Below are positions 47,411-57,854 of a DNA stretch of 64,000 bases, piece after piece (within the stretch, counting starts at the first letter, position 1; every line of letters starts with the position of its first letter). Where the stretch lies: assembly GCA_024305745.1 (NCBI GenBank), contig JAHRBS010000003.1, positions 2,728,001-2,792,000 of the forward strand, given 5' to 3'. The notes below the pieces were generated by a model that saw only the letters and a list, made by a program, of their open reading frames with translations, did no database searches and had not been told where the DNA came from. This DNA is from Polyporus tsugae (lineage: Eukaryota > Basidiomycota > Agaricomycetes > Polyporales > Polyporaceae). Made by a program: the position numbers and the translations under genes.

Positions 47411-50400
47411 TCAAAGAGGGTACTTCGCACTCAGTTCCGCGACGGCCTCCATGGCCTCCTTCCGCACGTCGTCCCGCCCAATCGCAAGCCCTTCCTCACC
47501 GTCCAGGACCAAGAGCATCTGGCGGCCGGTGGGGTCGTACCGTGGCCAGCGAATAGTCCTGTTCGAGCCGCCGTTCGGGTCGAGCGTCGCCACGAACTGG
47601 ATAAAGTAGTCAGCGAACTCTTCGCCTCTGCTGAGGGACAGAAGCTCGCTGCCGTGCGGCTATTCACGAAAACTGGTCAGCAGTAGCCCCAAGGGTAGGG
47701 GAGGCAGGATTCGGACGCACGTATCCGACGCCTGGGAAGCGGCCCCGCTCGACCACTAATGACGGAACCGGAAGAGAAATAGGGGATTCCGAGTTAGATG
47801 GCAGTATCGGACAAAGGTGGACGCGAAATGTTCCACGTACTGTACGCCCACGCGGGCTGCTTGTCCGACCGCAACATGAGGAGCGACCGCCGCTGCGTTT
47901 GGAAGAGGAAGTCGCCCTGGAACGCCGCCACCCGCTTGTACATCGGCGCGAGCTGGTTCGCACTCCCCGTGCCGAAGGGCGAGCCTTGGGCAGGATCGTT
48001 GGGGTACAGGGAGAGGAGGGGCGCGACTTCTTCACCGGATGCGCCAGGGAAGTAGAAGTCGCGCAAGTAGTCGAGGAATTCGTCATCGGTGCTATGATTG
48101 TGAAACGGAGTGAGCATGAGTGGGACGATCCAAACGTCAAGGGTCGAGGAGAACGGACGTACGTGATGTTCCAAGCCCCGGCAGCAGCGACGGTCCCTTC
48201 ATCCAACGAGCCACCTGTGCGGAGCGTTAGGCCGTGGACACCCATGGAAGGGAAAGTACTGACCCGTTATGAACGGGACGTCAACCATCCTGCCAGCCCT
48301 CACCGCGTCACGAATGGGTTCCTTGATGAACGCGCCATCTGCATGAGGGAACCAATGCGAGACAGCTAAGCCCTGACAGCAACGCGAAGTCAGCTTCTCC
48401 ATCTTGTACGCACAGCTATACGATTGACACTGACTCCGTAACCAAATATCCTCGGGGTTGAAGCCACAGCGGCGGTGAAGTTCTCAGCCGACACCCCGCG
48501 CAGACACTCCAGCTTATCCTCGGCGCCAGAGCACCCGGCAGACGCGGCGATGGTGTCAAAGGACGGCTGCTGGTTGGAGATGTCCCCGGTCGGGAGCAAG
48601 GTGCCGCAGGACAAGACCGCTGCGCGGAAGAGTCCCTCGTTGTCGCCGCCGTTCGCGACCAACTGCGCACCAATGGACAACGCGCCTGCGCTGGGTCCCC
48701 AGCTGTGTGCGCCGTTAGAGAAGGGATGGAATGGAATCAAGACGGAGTTGTGCAGCAACGCACATCGTGACCTTGTCTGGGTCTCCGCCGAATGCGGGGA
48801 TGTGCTTCTTAATCCATCTGAGACCTTCGCGTTCTTGATCGGGGTGTGCAGGCGATCAGCATGTGTGGACAGAATGAATACAAGGTGTAACGCACGATCG
48901 TGAAGCGCAATGTTGGCAATCCCGGCATCCTTGACCTCTTGCCCGCCAAGGAAACCAAAAGCTGGAATATGAAAGTGAGCGCGAAGTGTGATACTCCTGA
49001 ACCAGTCATTTGGGGTTGGTCTCAGAAAGGAACATGAGAGGACAACGAGAAAGAAGGGAGATTTTCCAAAACGCCCGGTCAACTTTCGTACAGGCGGGTG
49101 GGGGGCCGCCGCAGCTAGTCCGTATTCTCCAAGACTGTCCCGATCCGTCCAGTCCCCTCCGCGCGAAGCAGAGCATGCCCACTGAGTCAGTCGCGCCAGC
49201 GCGGTGACTAGCAGGGGCATCCCACATTCCGGCGCCGCTAGCGGCTGGGTGGCAACTGGCTGCGTGCGGACGCGTAATCCACAGCGCGCGTACAGCATTT
49301 CTACGTGTTCTCTCCTTCATGGTGTGGAGGGGGGATATGTCCTTATACGTGCGCGCATACACCTGGTCTAAAGCGCAATCTTTAGGCGCCGCATGTGGCA
49401 CTCCGCGCACTAGGCGGGGGTTCGCTTCGAGGGAGCGCGACGCTGCAGAAGACCACGCGTCGCGAAGACAGAGCATGGCGGAAAGCACCATAACACAGTT
49501 TTGGGTACGCGTGGATCTTGACGCGAGTGAGGGAGAAGCTCCCCTCCTGGCTTCTCGGGTTGTGGTCCAATACGGCTAGTAACAAGACTATCCCAGGCTC
49601 ATGAAAAAGAGTGAACGGCTTACCGTTAAGTCGATAGTTGATCGCAGCATATATTATGGGTTGACCCATCTCGATCGACCTTTGTACCATGACCTCCCCA
49701 TTGAATCTGCGCAATACGAGAGTCAAGATGTACTTTCAACAAGTAAGGTAAGTGAAAGCGGACGCACTGTGTGTTAGAACCCACGCTGAAACCACCTTAA
49801 CGTCGAGTCAGAATGTGTCGAAAAATAACGGACACTGATCAGCGGCATATACTTACCTCCGTAGATGTACTAACGAAGCCGTACCATGTCCTATCAGCCT
49901 CGAGAACGCTAGCGGACAAAACTGGAGATGAACTTACGACAACGACAGGCAATTTTGCATCCGGGGTCGTACCGGCGGGAACGAGCACGTTGAGATTGAG
50001 GCCTAGAAGTGAAGCTCATGTCTCAACCATACGTCGGCCATCCAGGTCACGAAACGACGTACAATCTTCGCTTTCTGGTCTCGGAACCACCGGCAAAGAG
50101 TTCAGGGCAGCCAGGATGTCACGTAGCAGCTCGGCTGGCATGTCCTGGCGAATGGAGGGGATTTGCTGGATGCATTGAGGCCCAACTTGCGTGGCATCAA
50201 TCGTCCCGTTGTAGTGGTCGATGGCCTTCGGGAGACGCAGTCGGAGGTCTCCGATCCTACGCAAGCGGTGAGCATTGTTACGTTATACGGCGGCCAGAAA
50301 GGAAGGCATACGGAGGTTCTGCGAAGGGGATGTTTAGGTAAGTTGTCACGGAACCATTGGTGGTACCGAAGACGGTCGCCTGGTCTAGTTGCATGGTTGG

Positions 50401-50481
50401 TGGTGCATCACCCCAGAGTGTTGAAAAAGGTGCGAACGAGAGGGCGAGAGGCAGTAGACTGGTGAGACTAGAAGGGAACAT
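47411..50481 (-). CDS. Secreted type-B carboxylesterase/lipase, copy 1
   Basis: Fourteen exons (50481-50312, 50256-50063, 50002-49938, 49869-49857, 49795-49768, 49706-49624, 48961-48896, 48833-48764, 48702-48443, 48365-48264, 48214-48163, 48091-47841, 47755-47721, 47659-47411) give an intact frame of about 545 residues, normal for the family. Signal peptide: MFPSSLTSLLPLALSFAPF. Motifs in order: YLNIPFAEPP, LNLNVLVPAG, IYGGGFSVGS (oxyanion hole), AFGGDPDKVT, the nucleophile elbow WGPSAGA (Ser234), SLDEGTV (Glu356) and PHGSEL (His465). The elbow has Pro where most relatives have Glu (GESAG). These enzymes hydrolyse esters of short to medium acyl chains. Exons 4 and 5 are only 13 and 28 nt. Intron 6 is 662 nt against 54 in the paralogue. 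Confidence 0.88.
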
Positions 50482-50532
50482 CTCGGAGCAGATTCAGGCT
50501 TGACGGTAATGGGTTTAGGGGGATGAAGTCCC

Positions 50533-50545
50533 CCTTTTATGTATG
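50533..50545 (-). promoter_or_regulatory. TATA-like element of esterase copy 1
   Basis: CATACATAAAAGG on the minus strand, about 52 bp upstream of the ATG at 50481. The paralogue has a TATAAT-like string at the equivalent distance. Confidence 0.35.
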
Positions 50546-50717
50546 GGCGGGCGAAAGCCGACCGACTCTGATAGCGTGCCGGGCAGTGACGGGGTCGGGG
50601 ATCCTGACGCGAGAGAACCGGCATGGATTTGCAAGTCAGCACAGTCCAGCGGGTCAAACACAGGCTGAAGCGGGTCCGAGTCCGACTCGGTGAGATATAT
50701 CATAATATGCCGTCAAT

Positions 50718-51190
50718 CCGAAACTCCTCGCACCCGTCGCGGCCCTAGTTCGTCATCTGGGACACGAGCGCGGGTCTGCGAGTGGGTACGCGGACCTATC
50801 AACTAGGAGTCGGCGCCGTATACATGAGTGCGTGCCTTGGATGATCTTGAAGCTGTGATCGTCAAGTCCTCCGAGACCTTGCTGGTGACGTGGCCCTTCT
50901 TTACGACGCCCCTCCGCTAGTAGGTTTGTCGAATTACTATAGGCTGAGATCCTTGGCAGACAGTGTGTAAAGTCTGGAGCATCCGACGGTGCAAAGGACG
51001 CCTCGAAATCGAGGTATTCGGTCAAAGACCCAAGAGGGATGCGAAAGGGCTTGCAGTAAGATGGGCGGTGGATAAGCTCGTTCAGATGCTCGAAGTCGCC
51101 AGAAATCCCATTTCCGGACTCAAGACGAGCACCAGGGCCAGCCAAAGTATAGCTTGAGAGCACACCGCAAGGCAGGTTGGTGGTTGGTGG
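50718..51190 (-). pseudogene. GH16 relic with inverted last exon
   Basis: On the minus strand, 51160 to about 50960 reads GARLESGNGISGDFEHLNEL and onward, clearly the first exon of the GH16 gene. Frame breaks follow, then a short match to the middle (KIIQGTHS against KTVQGIHS in the intact copies). The segment at about 50718-50815 matches the last exon of the intact genes but in the opposite orientation: it is sense on the plus strand, with HPSR and IWDTSA visible. The DEIDIE region is missing. This is a deleted, partly inverted copy and cannot encode an enzyme. Confidence 0.8.
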
Positions 51191-51427
51191 TCAAGAAACC
51201 ATACGGCATATACTCGACAAGAAGCGAGCGCTTCTGAAAACGGCCGCAACCTGCAAGAAGCGCCAGGTGACCCAGTTGAACCGCCAGATTGCAATTGCTT
51301 CAAAACAAACCCTACAAATCCATTCGTCTAGAAGAGTCATCCCGATAATGCAAAAAGGAAACCCCGATTGTACCGAAACGACCACGCATATTGCGGGCAA
51401 CCGTGCCAAAACAGAGCCCAATCAATT

Positions 51428-53398
51428 CTACCGTCCCTTCCGAGCCGACCGACTCGCCGCAGTACCCGGCCTCTCCCCTCGGCTGGAATGCTTTGGATCT
51501 GGAACAGGCTGACGTGCCGCTCCTGTAAGGACACGATACCCAGGAACCCGCCTTTCAATGTGTCCAACAAAAACCACCTCGTCGACCAGCGTCCTGAACC
51601 GCGGCAAGTAGATCGACGACAAATACGACGTCGATACGGTGCTCGGAGGAACGTTGTAAACGTAAGGATACACCTGTGGCGATGGATGCGAGACGCATAA
51701 GGAAATCGTGATGCAAACCTCCAGTCTATGCAATCGAAGGCCGCCTTCGGCAACATGCGCCGTGAGGAGCGCCTCGAGCTGGTCCAGCTGTGCACGGAGG
51801 GTATCGACGTATTCGAGCTTGTGCAAGGCCTTGACGTGCTCCGGGACCTCGCAGACGTAGGCGAGAGTCTTCCCCGCCCCCAACGCCGCAGCTTGCGGGC
51901 CGTACGAGAGGTCGAGGAACGCCTTGGCCATGTGGAGCTTCGTGTCCCGGATGGTTTTGCCCAGCAGGTCGAGACGGCGCAGGTTCGGAAAGCCGCCGAC
52001 GAACATCCCCAAGAGGTCCCCCTGAGCGAGCGGCATGTACGCGTCCCGGGATTCCATGTCGAGGTCGACTGCAAGTTGGATGACGGTCAGATATCGATGT
52101 TCCTCCAGGAATTCGCTAAAGGCCCTGCCCCTGCCGTGGAGCAGGTTGACCATTGGCTGCTCCCGAACGCATAGCCGTTCCGTGTCGCCAACGTAGCAAT
52201 GGACGCTCGACGTCTGAGGAAGGCCGGAAAGATGAAGACACAAGGAGTCGAAGAAAGAAGGTGCGTGTAGACCGACGAGGTGTTTCGGCAGCAGCTGACG
52301 TGTGTTACCTGGAGTGGAGTGCCAGTCGAGGTCGATTGCAACGTCCGGAGGAACGGAGAGTCCGGCGAAGAGCAAGGCGAGAGAGTGAGTGCTGGGGTCC
52401 TTGCTGCTCAAGCCCACTTCCAAGCGACGAAGGCTCGGGAGCTGCACGGTGCGAGTGGTCGAGGCCCGTGCGTCAGATCCCCGTATTGGATATGCCCAAC
52501 GATGAAGCGTCAGCGATTCCAGAGTGAGCGCATATCTGTCGAGCGCGGCGAGAAACAGGTCGTGGCTCCAAGGTCCGTCACAGAGGATGAGAGTTTTCAA
52601 TGATGCCATGGCGACGGCCCTCGTGAAACACTGACCATGGATGGTGAGAGTATGGAGGCGAGGGAGATCTATGTTGTCCCAGGAGGACAGCTCGTCCATA
52701 GTGCTTGGCAAGGCGCCCCAATGCCGATCGACGTGGGGCATGTGCAGGCTCTCGACATGTTGTATGTGTGAGCAGACTATTCGAAACACCTGAACGACAT
52801 CCTTGGCGTGCCTCACCCGGGCTGACAGGTGGGCCAGCCGGGAGAAGTGAGTGTTAAGAGCGGCATCCTGCTGGACTCGCGAAGTGAGGCACGCCGCATC
52901 TGGTAACTCGATCCTAAGGGGGCAAGGGGCCGACCGCGTGAGCAATGTTAGCAATAGCTGAGACCAGGAGCCTCGAAGGATAGCCGTTTCGCACGTCATC
53001 GCAGAACAAGAGGCATCTGCCCACAGCTGCGGCGTGCCTAGTGCGACGGTGCGCCAGTGTTGACAGATATGGGTAAGAGTGACTAGCTCCCACCAGCGGC
53101 TCCATGCGCCACTCATCAATACCGCGACCACGAGCTCGGCAGGAAGGTGGTTGGCCGGAGCTGCGGCGTTGAAGGCGGAGCGCAACGAGATGGCGGGTGC
53201 CACCAGTGTGTCGACGGCCCCAGCGCCGTTAGGCTGCTCGCCAGCAGAAAGCGGCTGAATTATGTGGTGCAGGGGGGTTTTCTAACACAGATAAGCACTA
53301 AAAACCCAGAAATGGAAGAAACAGCGTACTTTGATATTTGCGGTGAAGGTGAAAAAATCTGATGGTACCACGGCGGCGAAGGAAGGCGGGAGATGCAT
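51428..53398 (-). CDS. F-box protein, type 2, intact copy
   Basis: Exon 1 (53398-53330, MHLPPSFAAVVPSDFFTFTA) and exon 2 (53281-51428) joined over a 48-nt intron give about 640 residues without interruption. F-box-like domain near residues 62-112 (NHLPAELVVAVLMSGAWSRW, THICQHWRTVALGTPQLWAD). Leucine-rich repeat-like segments follow (LPRLHTLTIHGQCF, MASLKTLILCDGPW, LPSLRRLEVGLSSKD, FPNLRRLDLLGKTI), and the tail is basic (GTAASRSARKGR). Presumed SCF substrate adaptor. It is the paralogue of the plus-strand gene at 44728-46670 and lies on the opposite strand relative to the neighbouring GH16/esterase genes, which implies a local inversion. Exon 1 was chosen because its FTFTA matches exon 1 of the paralogue. 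Confidence 0.8.
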
Positions 53399-53915
53399 GC
53401 TGGCCACAGAAAGAGGAGAAGAATAGGGACCCAGGTTCGGTGTATGCGGTACAAGTGGTACAACCATGAACGTGAACCACCCACTGCGCGAACACCGTAG
53501 AACCGTAGGCTACGGTAGGGGGGGGAGGAGGAAGAGTTGAACCAGCTGAGTGAAGCGCTGATGTTCGTAGTAAGACTCGGCAAAGTCCGAATACTATACC
53601 AGTCTATTACACACGTAACAAGCCTAATATTACGAGAAGTAATAAGATAAACGCCGTCGCCGCCACCGCTTCCAAACTAACTACTAGTAGGTGGGCAGAT
53701 TACTCTCGCCATACTTGCCCCGCTACGGAGACGTCAACACGGCCTACATATGTAGGACATTGTGCGATGACGAAACAACCTTAAGCGCCGGAACCTGTTC
53801 CAAAATATAGAATCCTGTTCTACCATGCTTTCCGGTGCATCCTTGGGTCGAATTTGAGCCTTGCTTACTTTAACACTGCGCCGGTATAGGACTCAACTTC
53901 AAGCGACAAGTGCTC
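53399..53915. other. Intergenic with a leftover promoter-like segment
   Basis: The plus-strand sequence around 53655-53745 (CGCCGTCGCCGCCACC, then CTACTAGTAG, CTCGCCATACTTGCCCCG) resembles 44568-44690, the upstream region of the plus-strand F-box paralogue, in the same orientation. The gene next to it here is inverted, so this looks like the promoter left behind. Confidence 0.45.
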
Positions 53916-56698
53916 TCAAAGAGGGTACTTGAGACTCAACCCCGCGACGACCTCCATGGCCTCCGTCCGCGCATCGTCCCGCCCAATCCCGAGCGGCTCC
54001 TCGCCGTCCAGCACCAAAAGCATCTGGCGGCCGGCGGGATCGTACCGCGGCCAGTGGAGCACCGTCCTGTTGGAGCCCGAGCCGCCGTTCGGGTCGAGCG
54101 TCGCCACGAACTGGATGAAGTAGTCCGTGAAGTCTTCGTCTCTGCCGAGCAACTGGAGGTCGTTGCCGTGCGGCTGATCGTGAGTAGTTATTAGTACCAG
54201 CTCGAGGGGTAGGGAAGGACGAACACACGTATCCGACGCCTGGGAAGCGGCCCCGCTCAACCACTAAGGATTTTCGAGTGAGATGGCGGTACTGGGAGCA
54301 GGGAGATCTACGTACTGTACGCCCACGCGGGCTGCTTGTCCGACCGCTGCGTGAGGAGCGAACGCCGTTGCGACTGGAAGACAAAGTCCCCCTCGAATGC
54401 CGCCACCCGCTTGTACATCGGCGCGAGCTGGTTCGCGTCCCCCGTGCCGAAGGGCGAGCCCTGGGCAGGATCGTTGGGGTACAGGGCGAGGAGGGGCACG
54501 ACTTCTTCGCTGGACGCGCCAGGGAAGTAGAACTCGCGCATGTAGCCGAGGAATTCGTCGTCGGTGCTGTAGTTGCGACACGGATGAGAATTAGTGGCAT
54601 GATGTAGGCTCCAAGAAGGACGGGCGTACGTGATGTTCCAGGCCCCCGTGGCAAAGACCGTGCCTTCATCCAATGAGTCACCTGCACAGAACATTAGATT
54701 TAGATGATGGACACGAATGCATGATAGAGGACAACTGACCAGCTATGAACGGGACGTTAGCGATCCTGCCAGCCCTCACCGCGTCACGAACAGGCTCTTT
54801 GATGAACGCGCCATCTGCATGAGGGAACCACTGCATAGCAGACAAGCCCTGGCAACGACGCCGAGTCAGCCTCTCCATCCTTCATACAGAGCTGTATGGT
54901 CGACACGGACTCTGTACCCAAATAAACTTGGGATTGAAGCGGCAGCAGCGGTGAAGCTCTCAGCCGACACCCCGCGCAGACACTCCGGCTTATCCTCGGC
55001 GCCAGCGCACCCGGCAGACGCGACAATGGTGTCAAAGGACGACTGCTGGTTGGAGATGTCCCTGGTCGGGAGTAAGGTCCCGCAGGACAACACCGCTGCA
55101 CGGAACAGTCCCTCGTTGTCGCCGCCGTTCGCCGCCAACTGCGCACCAACGGACAACCCGCCTGCGCTGGGCCCCCAGCTGTACATGTACTCTCAATTAG
55201 ACGGGGGACGCATCCGAATCACGGCACAACGACGTACATTGTGACCTTGTTGGGGTCGCCGCCGAATGCAGCGATGTGCTTCTTGATCCACCTGAGACCT
55301 TCGCGTTCTGAGGTGAAGGCGAGAGTCAGCGTATGCGGACGGGGTGAATACGACGTGCAACGCACGATCTTGAAGACCAATGTTGCCGATCCCAGCGGCC
55401 TTGACCTCCTGCCCACCAAGAAAACCGAAAGCTAGAGCACAAAAGTGAGAAAGATAAGTGGTGCGTTTCACAGTCTAATGCTTACCGTGAAGCCGATAGT
55501 TGATCGCAGTAAATATTATGGGCTGACCCATTTCGACGGACCTCTGTACCATGACCTCGCCTGGGAATCTGCACAATACGACCGTCACGATCTCCAGAAG
55601 AAAGCAAGTGAAGGAGGACGCACTGTGTGTTAGAACCTAAGCTGAAAGCACCTGAATGTCGCCTCAGAATCTGACGCAAAATAACGGACACTACAGTCAT
55701 TTGCATATCAAACTGCGGTCGACATTCGCCCGTCGAACTTGTTTGCCAGTGCTCGTATTTGCAGCGCCGTAGGCCAGCGCCTGCATGCCTGTTTGGGACC
55801 GGGGAATACAAATCCACCACCGTCGTCAAAGAATTCTGGCCCCATCTCCCGTTGGATGTTGCGGAATGAGGTCTAGCAGGGCATCCTGGCACAACATCGA
55901 GCCGATGAAAGCCAAGTGAGGACCACTGTGCCTTGTCCTTTGGGAGTGCGTCTCCTCCCGGATGGCCGCCCACAGCCGTTACCCGGCGGGGGAACAAATA
56001 CGAGCAACCAGCTTCCACGCGCGCAGGGACTGCAGTTTGATATGCAAAGGACTGTAACGGGCGATACTCACCTCCATAGATGAACTAGTCCGCCATGCAT
56101 CAGTGTCAGCAGCACTGGTGGTTAAATCCGAAGAGAAACGTACGACAACGACAGGCAATTTTGCGTCCGCGGTCGTGCCAGCGGGAACAAGCACGTTGAG
56201 ATTGAGGCCTAGAATCGAAGCTTCGGGTCTCAACCATCCGCCGATCGTCCAACTCGGAGTCTCGACAACGTACAGTCTTCGCTTTCCGGCCTAGGATCTG
56301 CGGGCACACCGCTCAGGGCAGCGACGACGTCACGGAGCATCTCGGCGGGCATGTCCTGGCGGAGGGGAGGAATTTGTTGGATGCATTGCGGCCCGACTTG
56401 CGTGGCATCGATCGTCCCGTTGTAGTGGTTGATGGCCTTCGGGAGGCGCAACCGGAGGTCCCCGATCCTGCGCAAAGGATTAGCAGGCTGTCGGACATGC
56501 TACAAGGTGACAGAAAACGATGGTGTACGGGGATTCTGCGAAGGGGATGTTCAGGTAGCTCGTGACAGAATCATTGGTGATGCCATAGACGGTCGCCTGG
56601 TCCAGTTGCACGGTCGGTGGTGCATCACCCCAGAATGTTGAGAATGGTGCGAACCACAGGGCGAGAGGAAGCAGACTGGTGAGGGTAGAAGGAAACAT
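53916..56698 (-). CDS. Secreted type-B carboxylesterase/lipase, copy 2
   Basis: Fourteen exons (56698-56529, 56467-56274, 56208-56144, 56084-56072, 55651-55624, 55568-55486, 55431-55366, 55307-55238, 55178-54911, 54830-54740, 54681-54630, 54566-54316, 54263-54229, 54173-53916), about 547 residues, same architecture as copy 1. Signal peptide MFPSTLTSLLPLALWFAPF. Motifs: IYGGAFSLGS, AFGGDPNKVT, nucleophile elbow WGPSAGG, SLDEGTV, PHGNDL. As in copy 1 the elbow is GPSAG rather than GESAG. The intron after exon 9 uses shifted sites: the acceptor used in copy 1 (GGGCTTAG) is destroyed (GGGCTTGT), and a donor GTCCGT with acceptor TATGCAG restores frame. Intron 4 is 420 nt against 61 in copy 1. Both genes appear functional. 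Confidence 0.87.
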
Positions 56699-56750
56699 CT
56701 CGGAGCAGATTCAGGCTCGATGTTGTTGGGTTTAGGGGGATGAGGCCTTC

Positions 56751-56758
56751 ATTATATG
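56751..56758 (-). promoter_or_regulatory. TATA-like element of esterase copy 2
   Basis: CATATAAT on the minus strand, about 53 bp upstream of the ATG at 56698, matching the position of the TATA-like string in copy 1. Confidence 0.35.
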
Positions 56759-56911
56759 GAGGCGGATGGATGGGATGCCGGGAAATAACGGGACTAAGGA
56801 TACTGCGAGACAACCGGCAGGGATCATGGGAACGCCAACTCATTCAATGGTGTCATCACCTTGTACATGTCGCATCCCGACGTCCCGAAGTAAATAGACG
56901 CGCCACCCAGT

Positions 56912-56958
56912 CCGGCGCTATCATCTTGATATACTTACTGTACACCGTGACCCAACAG
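56912..56958 (+). repeat. 47-bp direct repeat, left copy
   Basis: Begins CCGGCGCTATCATCTTGATA and ends GTGACCCAACAG; identical to 57391-57437. Confidence 0.88.
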
Positions 56959-57390
56959 TCGGGTTTAAACCTTGGTTAGACAAGGTAAATCACCGGCGTG
57001 CTAGTGCCCCGCTGTGGCACTCGCCAGCCGGCCGCGCCCGGCCTGGTGCGTTTCGTCCGTGCACCCGCTGGCGCACCTCCCTCTCCTGAGCGGAGACTCG
57101 GAGAAACGCGTAGCCTGGCTTATGCAGCGGCGTCGGGGACCGCGTCCCCCTATCACACCTTTGCTCGCCGCCGCCAGGTAAGCACGCTCGCCCTCTGGGA
57201 CCGCGTCCCGACCTGGGCTCACCTTTGCTCGCCGCCGCCAGCTCGCTCTCGTGACGTTCGAACCTTTCGCTACCCACCTTCCCTCCCTAGTGCATACAAC
57301 ATATTTTTCTCCTCTGTACTTGTATTGTTACTACGTATCTTTTGACCGTCTGTCGAATCGAGTTGTCTCCTTCTGGGCGTCGCGGGCGCA

Positions 57391-57437
57391 CCGGCGCTAT
57401 CATCTTGATATACTTACTGTACACCGTGACCCAACAG
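57391..57437 (+). repeat. 47-bp direct repeat, right copy
   Basis: Identical to 56912-56958; the 432 bp between them may be an insertion or the remains of an LTR-type arrangement. Confidence 0.88.
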
Positions 57438-57854
57438 CGAGTATTATGCCCGGGAGTGGAAGAGTCAGCGACCACCAACGTACGGTGGCATCCACCGGTG
57501 GACACCACTGATGCGCGATAATGTATGCCCATCACCATCGATTACCGGCGGCATTCCGGCCATGTCCGGTGAAATGCAGTGATTTATGCCTGTATTCAGT
57601 GTCACGCAGGTCAGTTGTGTGTGACACCCGTTAATGTTCGGCGTCGTTGTCCTTAACTGGGCAACAACGTATGCCACTGTACGCCGGCGAGGGACAGTGT
57701 CACGCATCGGTCACCACCGACCGCCATTATCGACCCATTGTCACCGTGTTGCATCACACCACGGCGGGGGTCGACGGCTGTCTTTGTCTTTCACTAACAT
57801 CCATTGACTGCCGCTGTTACCGTATCACTCCCATATGGCATACTCTGCTTCACC

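Larger units (their letters stand above)
56699..57854. other. Repeat-rich intergenic region
   Basis: Contains a 47-bp direct repeat (56912-56958 and 57391-57437) and, inside that interval, a second duplication (GGGACCGCGTCCC ... CACCTTTGCTCGCCGCCGCC near 57137 and again near 57198). From 57440 to 57780 GGTGG/CCACC-rich phrases recur. No gene recognised. Confidence 0.5.
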
